Shown: in pieces, positions 17,980 through 25,253 of the stretch
How the letters are laid out: every line of letters begins with the position of its first letter
How positions within the stretch are numbered: position 1 is the stretch's first letter
Assembly (NCBI GenBank): GCA_003427395.1
Contig: BFEA01000160.1
Span: 2,430,741-2,455,993, forward strand
DNA: 25,253 bases
DNA from: Chara braunii
Lineage: Eukaryota; Streptophyta; Charophyceae; Charales; Characeae
Reading direction: 5' to 3'
The notes under the pieces: model-generated
What the model was told of the DNA's origin: nothing
Databases searched by the model: none
Seen by the model: only the letters and a program-made list of their open reading frames with translations
Program-made: the position numbers and the translations under genes

Positions 17980-18640
17980 GGACAACGAGTGATATGAATG
18001 CAAAATTGGCAGGACCTGAGGAAAGTCGGGCGAAAGGACCCGGGGGAGATGCATGTGGATTTGGCAAGGCCTAAGCGTCGACGAACAGTAAAGGGAAAAC
18101 ATGGATTGCACGGGCCGAAAAGTAGATTATTTTTTTATATGAGAGTAATGAATGAGGCAAGACCAAAATAGTTTCTGCTCAAGAATGCTTCCTCGATGAA
18201 ATGGGAAGACAAATTTGAGATTACAAAGCACTTAAGGGGAGTTGTATCTGGGCTCACCGATTCGAAGTGGGTATCACCACGGCAAAAACGACGGTTGTAT
18301 TAGACGAACATCTCCCTTCCGGAGCAAATGCCTGACATTGAGTCGCATCCAAAAACTTGCCTACAATTTGTTATCAACAAAGCCAAGGCATAAAATGAGA
18401 AAACCAATTGTGTTATCACAACAAATTGTCACCCTGGGAATAAAGCAAGCATACCAGTAGTTAAGCGCATGAAGCAAGGAGAGCCTCATCTGCTTCATGT
18501 TACTGAAGGCGAAAGAATTATGGGTTGTCCTGCTGAGTATACAGAGTTGACTGAAGAAGAAGTTAACATCTCGATTGAGGGAAAGATAAAGAGGCAGAGC
18601 TATGATGGAAATGAGCAACCTGGTCTAAGTTGTAGAACCT
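17980..18640 (+). pseudogene. Decayed DNMT3-like cytosine-5 DNA methyltransferase domain, intronless
   Basis: In a single frame the C5-methyltransferase motifs appear in linear order. Motif IV region: HVDLARPKRR, where the catalytic PC-type Cys position (about 18076) reads Arg. Then GKHGLHGPKSRLFF and RVMNEARPK. Motif VI: FLLKNASSM (18172-18198), with ENV changed to KNA, the Glu codon now AAG. Then DSKWVSPRQKRRLY-stop-TN, the conserved RLYWTN block with TGG now TAG (18301). Then CVITTN, motif IX ERIMGCPAEYT (18511 on), and a motif X-like DGN (18604-18612). Stops: TGA 17995, TAG 18169, TAG 18301, TAA 18391. The family transfers methyl groups from AdoMet to cytosine in DNA. Linear order fits DNMT3 and not plant DRM, which is permuted. 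Motif I (AdoMet binding) is missing, displaced by tandem repeats. The domain has no introns and sits just before a polypurine junction, suggesting retroelement cargo. Confidence 0.75.
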
Positions 18641-18804
18641 TCGACTCCCCCATACCCTCCTCCACCCCAAGGGGCGGAAGCTAAGGAAGACATTAAGAAA
18701 GGAATGAGAAAAGAACAAACAGCCCCTGGCAAACTAACTACCCATAACACCTCACCCTCCTTTCCCGTCTATCCCTCCAAAATCCACTAACAAGAGATTG
18801 GTGC
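18641..18804. other. Spacer between methyltransferase remnant and junction 2
   Basis: Includes a C-rich stretch at 18645-18668 and no open frame of interest. Confidence 0.4.
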
Positions 18805-18839
18805 GCGATGAGGACATCGCGAATGAGTGAGGGGGAATG
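18805..18839 (+). other. Hairpin plus polypurine tract, element 3' junction 2
   Basis: GCGATG-AGGA-CATCGC (18805-18820), a perfect 6-bp stem, precedes the purine tract GAGTGAGGGGGAA (18825-18837) and TGTGTCGGGAC, an LTR-like start at 18838. The block aligns closely with 17280-17320, but the sequence after TGTGTC is different, so the two junctions border different LTRs. Confidence 0.65.
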
Positions 18840-19399
18840 TGTCGGGACTGGTGGATCCCGAATAACTTCTCATCACTCGAGAGATTGAATACGGATGATT
18901 TGTGCACAACAGAGAAATCTGGAGTGAGGACGCAGGAGAGAGAAAAGACAAAGGATTAGGCCGCAGAAGAGAATGATGCCCTTAGGAGAGAACCACAGGA
19001 GGAAAGAACTAGCGGCGGCAAGCAAGCGAGCGCAAGAACAGGGGGACATAGAACGTAGCAGGAGGCCGGGAGGGTCATCGGAATGCAATAAGACTAAGGT
19101 CAAAGGGCCCTTTGAACTAGCAATTGCATCGCGACAACAATAAGGGAATGAGGAAGTCGAGGAATGGGCGACCAGAAGTCGCGGGAAGCCAGGAAATGAG
19201 AGCCCACACGGAGGCCACCTAAGGGAGCCTCGGAGCGGAGGCCCACGACCACAGAGATCGGCACGCACAAGGCGCAAGGAAAGACTAAGGAGAGGGGTCG
19301 CTATGGGGCGACAAGACGCCCAAGGAGCATGGGACACCTCGGGGAAAGGCACCCGGGGCCACGTGGGACTAAGTAAAAATAATGGCGCACGGGGTGAAA
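18838..19399 (+). other. Putative LTR start region, non-coding
   Basis: Begins TGTGTCGGGAC directly after the polypurine tract. No gene on either strand. A second copy expected on the 5' side of the element is not in this window, so LTR status rests only on the junction. Confidence 0.4.
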
Positions 19400-19534
19400 T
19401 GTGTCGCGGACCGTCGACGGAACTAATGTGTCGGGGACCACCGACGAGACTAAGTATCGGGGACCGCCGACGGAACTAAATGTCGGGGACCGCCGACGGG
19501 ACTAAGTGTCGGGGACCACCAACGGGACAAGTAG
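19400..19534 (+). repeat. 26-28-bp GC-rich tandem repeat, five copies
   Basis: TGTCGGGGACC(G/A)CCGACGG-type units start at 19400, 19427, 19455, 19481 and 19507. Most contain GTCGG...CCGAC, which can pair as a small hairpin. The unit start resembles the LTR-like start at 18840 (TGTCGGGAC). Confidence 0.9.
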
Positions 19535-19830
19535 CGGGGACATGTGAAAGTCCCAAGAAGAAACGACGGCACCGCATAAGGGGAAAATAATAAATGCAAG
19601 GGGCACCGTCAAGATCGACATCTTGACAGCCAAGAATATTAGCACCACTAGTGCAAATACTAGTGGTGACAAACGGGAGGGCCAAAAGGAAAAGGAAAAG
19701 TAAAGAAAACTGAAGTGGGAGACATGGGAGCAATCCGAAAAATCTCGGATCAGCCTCCCTCAAAAAAATAGAGTCAAATGAGACCCCATGTGAAAAATAG
19801 CCCTCCGGGAGAAAATCGGAGTAGGAGGAA
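19510..19830 (+). repeat. Duplicated non-coding module, copy 1
   Basis: Ordered blocks here recur at 20935-21270: CACC(A/G)(A/G)CGGGACAAG, then GTCCCAAG, the GGC(A/G)CC(G/A)TC(A/G)AGATCGA block, AATATTAGC(A/G)CCACTAGTGCAA, GAGACCC, and AGAAAATCGGAG. Spacing between copies is about 1.4 kb. Confidence 0.7.
19608..19668 (+). repeat. Two adjacent perfect inverted repeats
   Basis: GTCAAGAT-CGAC-ATCTTGAC (19608-19627) is an 8-bp stem with a 4-base loop. CACCACTAGT-GCAAAT-ACTAGTGGTG (19643-19668) is a 10-bp perfect stem with a 6-base loop. A diverged copy of the module lies at 21040-21110. Confidence 0.85.
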
Positions 19831-19890
19831 CCATTGGGGGAGAAGTGTAGGAATAAAAGGAAGCTCCCATGGGCATGGGAAGACCATTAT

Positions 19891-19916
19891 TGCAGTCCGA
19901 GAAATAACGGACTGCA
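19891..19916 (+). repeat. TGCAGTCCG hairpin, copy 1 of 3
   Basis: TGCAGTCCG and CGGACTGCA form a perfect 9-bp stem with an 8-base loop. Related hairpins occur at 20478-20503 and 20639-20664. Confidence 0.85.
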
Positions 19917-20073
19917 CCTTGGGCATAGGGAGGGCCAAAACTAAGAGGAAGAGGCTAGAAAAGGGCCTTAACGGCCACTGGACACTTGGCATGCTAGAAA
20001 AAACAGAGAAAAGAAAAGAAAAGTTAGGGAGAATAAGACAAAAGGAGTGAGAGGGAGTGAGTGAGATGACCGT

Positions 20074-20115
20074 CAGTAGGGATTGTCATAGGAAGGGACT
20101 GGCAGGTCCCTACTG
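20074..20115 (+). repeat. 9-bp-stem hairpin around gggactggcaggtccc, copy 1
   Basis: CAGTAGGGA (20074-20082) pairs with TCCCTACTG (20107-20115); the loop contains GGGACTGGCAGG. A second version with different but still complementary arms is at 21292-21326. Confidence 0.75.
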
Positions 20116-20126
20116 TCCAAGAAAGG

Positions 20127-20187
20127 AGGAGAAAAAGAAAAGAAAAGAAAAGAAAAGATGAGAAAAGAAAAGAAAAGAGAAAAAGGC
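20127..20187 (+). repeat. AAAAG pentanucleotide microsatellite
   Basis: Repeated AAAAG units interrupted by GATGAG near 20158. Confidence 0.9.
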
Positions 20188-20352
20188 CTTAACGGTCAAA
20201 AACGGTCATTTGGGGAGATTCATCCGTGACCAGATTTATTCTGGAATATAGCGGTTACAAAGAACTTGGATTTTCTTTGATTTTTGCAGAGAAAAACAAA
20301 GAAAATCAAGGCCTCTTGCAACCGGAATAAAACGGAATGCATGCATGAGGAG

Positions 20353-20664
20353 AAACACATGTTTTAGGTGCGTCCGGAGCCAAAATCAAGGTCGGATGCA
20401 CTTGGGAGTTGGCCGTTTCTTTTTCTTTTGAGTGAGGGCTAGTTGTGGGGCATTGGGGCTAAGGAATTGACCCCCGTTGCAGTCCGAGTTACAAAGGACT
20501 GCATGGGGGAAGGAAAACACATGTTCTAAGTGCATTCGGAGCCAATATTGAGCTCGAATGCACTAGAAAATTTAACGCTTCATTTTCCTTCAACATGGGG
20601 CAAGTTGTGGGGCTGTGGGTATGAAAAACAGCCATGACTGCAGTCCGAGAAATTACGGACTGCA
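20353..20664 (+). repeat. About 161-bp tandem duplication, two copies, each ending in a TGCAGTCC hairpin
   Basis: Copy 1 (20353-20503) and copy 2 (20515-20664) both run AAACACATGTT, then AGTGC/GGTGC..CGGAGCCAA, then a pyrimidine-rich stretch, then TTGTGGGGC, and end in the hairpin TGCAGTCC...GGACTGCA (20478-20503; 20639-20664). They are diverged outside these blocks. Confidence 0.8.
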
Positions 20665-20934
20665 TAAGGATGTCAAGGCCAAGGGGAAATGAGCTACGGC
20701 AAGCCCGGAAAGGCTAGAAAGAAGCAATTTTGGCAAGGGGGCAAGTAAAGACGGTAAACGGCGACCGTAAAATGGTATCTCGCGGCCTAGAAAAATCGGC
20801 ACACACGTAGAAAAGATGGGACCACCAAGGGCAATGGACCCCAAAAAAATAAAAATGGGACGCCGTCCGGAATGTTGTCGGGGACCAAATAGGTCAAAAT
20901 AATAAAAATCGAAAAACGGGACATGCGCCGGCAG

Positions 20935-21270
20935 GACCACCGGCGGGACAAGAACATGGGACTAGTATGGAGGAGAATGGCGGGGACGTGGGATGTCCCA
21001 AGGGAACCATGAGTAACCACAAGGAATAATTGTGCAAGCAAGCGGCGCCATCGAGATCGAGGATCTGGACGGTGGAAAATATTAGCGCCACTAGTGCAAG
21101 TGAAGCGAGTGGGAGAGCCATGAGAGAAAGAAAAATGAAATAAGGGTGTTGGGAAGGCTGGCGAGCAGCCCGGGATATTTCAGACTAGCAAGGCATAAGA
21201 AAATAAAGCCTTGAGAGACCCAACATGAGAAAAAGGCTGCCCTTAGAAAATCGGAGCAACGGAAAAGAGT
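20935..21270 (+). repeat. Duplicated non-coding module, copy 2
   Basis: Diverged copy of 19510-19830 with the same order of short blocks. In this copy the 10-bp CACTAGT palindrome has lost its right arm. Confidence 0.65.
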
Positions 21271-21291
21271 GGAGGAGAATGTGCCGGCCTA

Positions 21292-21326
21292 TTGGGACCT
21301 ACACAATAGGGACTGGCAGGTCCCAA
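21292..21326 (+). repeat. 9-bp-stem hairpin around gggactggcaggtccc, copy 2
   Basis: TTGGGACCT (21292-21300) pairs perfectly with AGGTCCCAA (21318-21326). It shares AGGGACTGGCAGGTCCC with copy 1, although the pairing partners differ. Confidence 0.75.
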
Positions 21327-21329
21327 CAT

Positions 21330-22110
21330 TGACCTCATCCCTCCTACAATGAGGGAAGGTAATCTGGATTGTAGAGATATAAGGGTCATATCTCAATAAA
21401 ATCTGAATTCAAAAGCTGAAAATGAGAGAAAATGCAAAAAAAAAGTGGTCGGTTTTCTTTTGGACCATGGATCTAAGATCAGATCTCATGGTAGAGAGGA
21501 ACTAGCCGTTTTTTGTGGGCCAACTCAAAACGGTTAGCTCCGAAATGAGGTGGCAGCCCAAAATGGAAAGAAACAAAAGAGGGAAAAGGACAAAACAGTG
21601 CATTTGGCCCAAAAAGAGAGCCAAATGCACCAAAAATTCAAAAACTGAACTTAGGGGCTCAAAATTGAAGCAAGGGCTACTAGGGGGTAGCTCGGATTAT
21701 TGCTGACCTTGGATCTCAGCCAGATCCAAGGCTGAAAATGTGCCGCCATATGGAAAAATGCTCAGGCCTACTCAAAAGAGGCCGAAACTTGAAAAAAATC
21801 GATAAAAAGGCCCACAAGACCTTTTTCTTCCAAGTATTGCTGCCCCTTGGGCATTAGGACCTTAGGGGGCAGCATTTGAGCAATGAAAAAGAGGCCGGAG
21901 TAGGCCAAGAGGCTGTCCGAGTTGGTACCAACCGCTTGGACTGCATGTACTTGGCCAAAAGGAGGCCCAGGTACCTCCAGAAGGGCCTAGTAAGTGAATT
22001 TTGCCTTGGGGGTACCTCGGTTCACTCCAAGGCTCATGGGGAGGCTCATGGGCTGGCCGGACTGCTTGTTTCAGCCTACATAAGTTGAGGATGCAGTCCG
22101 CCACTCTCAC
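21330..22110. other. Non-coding region with further short inverted repeats
   Basis: CTTGGATCT...AGATCCAAG at about 21708-21732 is another perfect inverted repeat. No gene recognised. Confidence 0.45.
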
Positions 22111-22116
22111 ACTTGC

Positions 22117-22437
22117 ATGAGGAGTGCCCATGCTGCCCAAGTGAGCTCACAGGAGCACCTTTGCACTTGGAGTGAGGAGGAGCCCATGCTAGTGGGAGAA
22201 CTTAGAGGAGACAATGAGATAGTGGGGAAGACTCTAGAGGATAGTGATGGTGGGAGAGACACTTTGGAGGTGATCCGCCATATCCCCCCTGGGTATAGAA
22301 GAGAAGGAGAGGTTAGAGGAGCCTCATTAAGCCCTCCTAGAGGAGAGGACTCCATAGTCATAACTGAGGGAGCTTGCCATAGCTTAGGGAAAAGTAAGGA
22401 AGAAGGAAAAAGGGCTTGGAAAAGGAGGAAGTCATAG
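22117..22437 (+). CDS. Small unrecognised ORF, doubtful (106 aa)
   Basis: An ATG-initiated frame from 22117 to TAG 22435, rich in Glu, Gly, Arg and Ser, ending in KRAWKRRKS. There is no domain, no homologous copy in the window, and its base use does not differ from the surrounding non-coding DNA. It directly precedes the TTC tract. Probably a chance ORF or transcript-derived tail of the LTR-like region. Confidence 0.15.
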   Translation: MRSAHAAQVSSQEHLCTWSEEEPMLVGELRGDNEIVGKTLEDSDGGRDTLEVIRHIPPGYRREGEVRGASLSPPRGEDSIVITEGACHSLGKSKEEGKRAWKRRKS

Positions 22438-22517
22438 CCAAGGAGGAATTGAGCAAGGCCTCATCAAGATTGAAGCCTCCATCTACAAGACACTAACAAG
22501 GTGAGTGGAAGGAATAA

Positions 22518-22855
22518 GATCTCTCCTCTTCTTCTTCTTCTTCTTTTTTTTCTTCTTCGTCTTCTTGTTCCCCTTCTTCTTCTTCTTCCTTTTCTTCTTC
22601 CTCCCCCTCTCCCTCTTCTTCTCCCTCTTCTTCTCCCTCTTCTTCTTCACCTTCTTCTTCCTCCTCTTCTCCCTCCTCTTCTTCATCTTCCCTACCTCAT
22701 CTACTTCATCCTCTTCCTTCTTCTTCTTCTTCTTCTTCTTCTTCTTCTTCTTCTTCTTCTTCTTTTCCTTCTTCTCTCCCTGCATCTTCTCTCTCCCCAT
22801 CGTCCTCTCCATCTCCTCCTTCCTCCTCTTCCCCTTCTTCTTCTCTTCTACCTCT
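22518..22855 (+). repeat. TTC/GAA trinucleotide-rich tract
   Basis: Nearly uninterrupted pyrimidine strand with CTT units, pure (TTC)n at about 22711-22765. Leu/Phe-rich or Lys/Glu-rich open frames here are artefacts. Such mirror-symmetric homopurine-homopyrimidine tracts can form triplex DNA. Confidence 0.95.
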
Positions 22856-22862
22856 CAGAGTT

Positions 22863-23755
22863 GGGCTACTCAATCTCTTGTTTGTCATCTACATACTAGT
22901 AGGTAGAGTTCCGATTCTTCTATGAGTGTTGTCAAGTTCATTACATGTGATATGGGCTACTCAATCTCTTGTTTGTCATCTACATACTAGTAGGTAGAGT
23001 TCCGATTCTTGTATGAGTGTTGTCAAGTTCATTACTTGTGATGTGGACTACTTAATCTCTTGTTTGTCATCTACATACTAGTAGGTAGAATTCCGATTCT
23101 TCTATGAGTGTTGTCAAGTTCATTACTTGTGATGTGGGTTACTCAATCTCTTGTTTGTCATCTACATACTCGTAGGTAGAGTTCCGATTCTTCTATGAGT
23201 GTTGTCAAGTTCATTACTTGTGATGTGGGTTACTCAATCTCTTGTTTGTCATCTACATACTCGTAGGTAGAGTCCCGATTCTTCTACGAGTGTTGTCAAG
23301 TTCATTACTTGTGATGTGGGCTACTCAATCTCTTGTTTTGTCATCTAGATACTAGTAGGAAGAGTTCCGATTCTTCTATCAGTGTTGTCAAGTTCATTAC
23401 TTGTGATGTGGGTTACTCAATCTCTTGTTTGTCATCTACATACTAGTAGGTAGAGNGATTCTTCTATCAGTGTTGTCAAGTTCATTACTTGTGATGTGGG
23501 TTACTCAATCTCTTGTTTGTCATCTACATACTAGTAGGTAGAGTTCCGATTTTACTATGAGTGTTGTCAAGTTCATTACTTGTGATGTGGGCTACTCAAG
23601 CTCTTGTTTGTCATCTACAAACTAGTAGGTAGAGTTTCGATTCTACTATGAGTGTTGTCAAGTTCATTACTCGTGATATGGGCTACTCAATCTCTTGTTT
23701 GTCATCTATATGATAGTAGGTAGAGTTCCGATTCTACTATGAATAATATCATGTT
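22863..23755 (+). repeat. Satellite array A, 91-bp unit, about ten copies
   Basis: GGGCTACTCAATCTCTTGTT recurs with a strict 91-bp period (22866, 22957, 23048, 23139 and on). Each unit also carries CATACTAGTAGGTAGAG, TTCCGATTCT and GTGTTGTCAAGTTCATTAC. Copies differ at a few positions. The single N at 23456 replaces four unit bases and is an assembly mark. Confidence 0.97.
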
Positions 23756-23799
23756 CAAAACTTGTGTTTTGAACTTGCCAAACTTGAGCTTTCCACTCA

Positions 23800-24370
23800 C
23801 ATGGTAGAGGATGATATTCCGTTTCAAGTTTGGTTGCAATCATGAGCCATGTGCATATGTTTGAGCAAGTCTCACTTACATGCATGGCTTAATTCTCACA
23901 TGATCATATTCCGTTTCAAGTTTGGTTGCAATCATGAGCCATGTGCATTTGTTTGAGCAAGTCTCACTCACATGCATGACTTAACTCTCACATGATGACA
24001 TTCCGTTTCAAGTTGGTTGCAATCATGAGCCATGTGCATGTGTTTGAACAAGTCTCACTTACATGAATGGCCCAACTCTCACATGATGACATCCCGTTTC
24101 AAGTTGGTTGCAATCATGAGTCATATGCATGTGTTTGAACAAGTCTCACTCACATGCATGACTCAACTCTCACATGATGACATTCCGTTTCAAGCTTGGT
24201 TGCAATCATGAACCATGTGCATATGTTTGACCAAGTCTTTCTCACATACATGGCTTAACTCTCACATGACAACATTCCGTTTCAAACCTGGTCGCATGCA
24301 TGAGCCATGAGCAAGTGTTTGAGCTAGTCTCACTCACGTACATGACTCAACTCTCACATGGAAACATACC
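23800..24370 (+). repeat. Satellite array B, 91-92-bp unit, about six copies
   Basis: ATTCCGTTTCAAG starts at 23816, 23908, 24000, 24091, 24182, 24274 and (diverged) 24366. Units share GGTTGCAATCATGAGCCATG and CAACTCTCACATGATGACA. The sequence differs from array A but the period is the same. Confidence 0.95.
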
Positions 24371-25253
24371 GGTACTTACTTGGCCAACCTCTCCTTCATA
24401 TGCATGTGTTCCACTAGTTCACTTCTTCGTTTTGTCGAGTTCAAGCATGTGTTCATGTTCAACCTTCCCTTCATGTGCATGTATTCCATTAGTTCACTTC
24501 TTCCGATTGTCAAGTTCAATCATGTGTTGATGTTCCGAGTCTTACTTGGTCAATCTCTCCTTCATGTGCATGTGTTTCATTAGTCCACTTCTTTCTTTGT
24601 CGAGTTCAAGCATGTGTTGATGTTCCGGTTCTCACTTAGTTAACCTTCCCTTCATGTGCATGTGTTTCATTAGTTCACTTCTTCCTTTTGTCAAGTTCAA
24701 GCATGTGTTGATGTTCCGGTTCTTACTTAGTCAATCTTTCCTTCATATGCATGTGCTCCGTTAGTNTAGTTCACTTCTTCCTTTTGTCAAGTTCAAGCAT
24801 GTGTTGATGTTCCGGTTCTTACTTAGTCAATCTTTCCTTCATATGCATGTGCTCCGTTAGTTCACTTCTTTCGTTTGTCAAGTTCAAGCATGTGTTGATG
24901 TTCCGGTTCTTACTTAGTCAATTTTTCATTCATGTGCATGTGTTCCACAACTTCACTTGTTCCTTTTGTCGAGTTCAATCATCTGTTGCTGTTCTGGTTC
25001 TTACTTAGTCAACCTTTCCTTTATGTGCATGTGTTCCATTAGTTCACTTCTTCCATTTGTCAAGTTCAATCATGTGTTGATGTTCCGGTTCTTACTTAGT
25101 CAATCTTTCCTTCATGTACATGTGTAACACTAGTTCACTTCTTCCTTTTGTCAAGTTGAAGCATGTGTTGATGTTCCGGTTCTTACTTAGTCAATATTTC
25201 CTTCATGTGCATGTGTAACACTAGTTCACTTCTTCCTTTTGTCAAGTTCAAGC
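24366..25253 (+). repeat. Satellite array C, about 91-bp unit, about ten copies, runs off the window
   Basis: TTCCGGTTCTTACTTAGTCA recurs at 24623, 24714, 24810, 24901 and on, with CATGTGCATGTGTTCCATTAG and TTTTGTCAAGTTCAAGCATG in each unit. The second unit lacks about 15 bases, and one unit is lengthened around the N at 24766. Confidence 0.95.

Noticed and set aside
17323-18111. 262-codon minus-strand frame
   Set aside because: Mostly repeat translation of the 65/123-bp arrays and antisense to the methyltransferase remnant.
4110-18303. APOBEC-type hypermutation as cause of G-to-A stops
   Set aside because: The context fits in part, but these deaminases are not known outside vertebrate-type hosts and the organism looks like an alga, plant or fungus.
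22501-22906. Leu/Phe-rich and Lys/Glu-rich long open frames on both strands
   Set aside because: They are translations of the TTC/GAA tract, not genes.
22863-25253. CRISPR array
   Set aside because: The whole 91-bp unit is repeated with no unique spacers, and the window is eukaryotic.

Overview
This is a eukaryotic, repeat-rich window dominated by a Ty3/gypsy-type (Metaviridae) LTR retrotransposon on the + strand, followed by remnants of a second element end and then satellite DNA. The pol sequence belongs to the branch of Ty3/gypsy with an extra segment after the YxDD box (GIRRFVWDHLQD here), which I associate with streptophyte algae and some fungi. The hairpin plus G-rich polypurine junctions are of the type seen in plant chromoviruses, and a linear-order DNMT3-like methyltransferase remnant is present. 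I therefore favour a charophyte alga or early-diverging land plant; this is inference and a fungus is not excluded. No tRNA, rRNA, CRISPR or prokaryotic feature is seen.

Layout. 1-125 is CT-rich low-complexity DNA. 126-2900 has no supportable gene but holds a near-perfect splice donor at 517/518. 2970-6591 holds four tandem, same-strand, highly diverged copies (A-D) of one unrecognised protein family: A intact, B with three in-frame stops, C open but frameshifted near its 3' end, D with two in-frame stops. 7060-13537 is the retroelement core: gag with a CCHC knuckle, a second Gag-linker segment in the -1 frame, aspartic protease, and RT-RNase H-integrase. The last boundary carries a canonical in-frame U UUU UUA slippery heptamer (10265-10271), so -1 frameshifting is a real possibility there. 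13998-14912 is a third ORF encoding an acidic protein with two SUMO-interaction-like motifs. 15044-17260 is non-coding with many short tandem arrays.

Two homologous hairpin-plus-polypurine-tract junctions at 17280-17315 and 18805-18838 mark two element 3' ends. Between them lie 65/123-bp tandem repeats and a decayed, intronless DNMT3-like cytosine-5 methyltransferase domain (about 17980-18640) directly before the second junction. 18838-22500 looks like LTR-type or duplicated non-coding DNA rich in perfect hairpins. A 330-bp TTC/GAA tract follows, and from 22863 to the end there are three adjoining satellite arrays with different sequences but the same 91-92 bp period.

How it fits together: the element would express Gag, protease and pol from one plus-strand transcript. 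The A-D ORFs, gag and a short exon after ORF3 are all preceded by acceptor-like sites, mostly TGCAG, so a shared spliced leader is possible. Most in-frame stops are TGA or TAG, several at conserved tryptophan positions, so the copy is an old, G-to-A-damaged insertion rather than an active one. No matching 5' LTR was found in the window.
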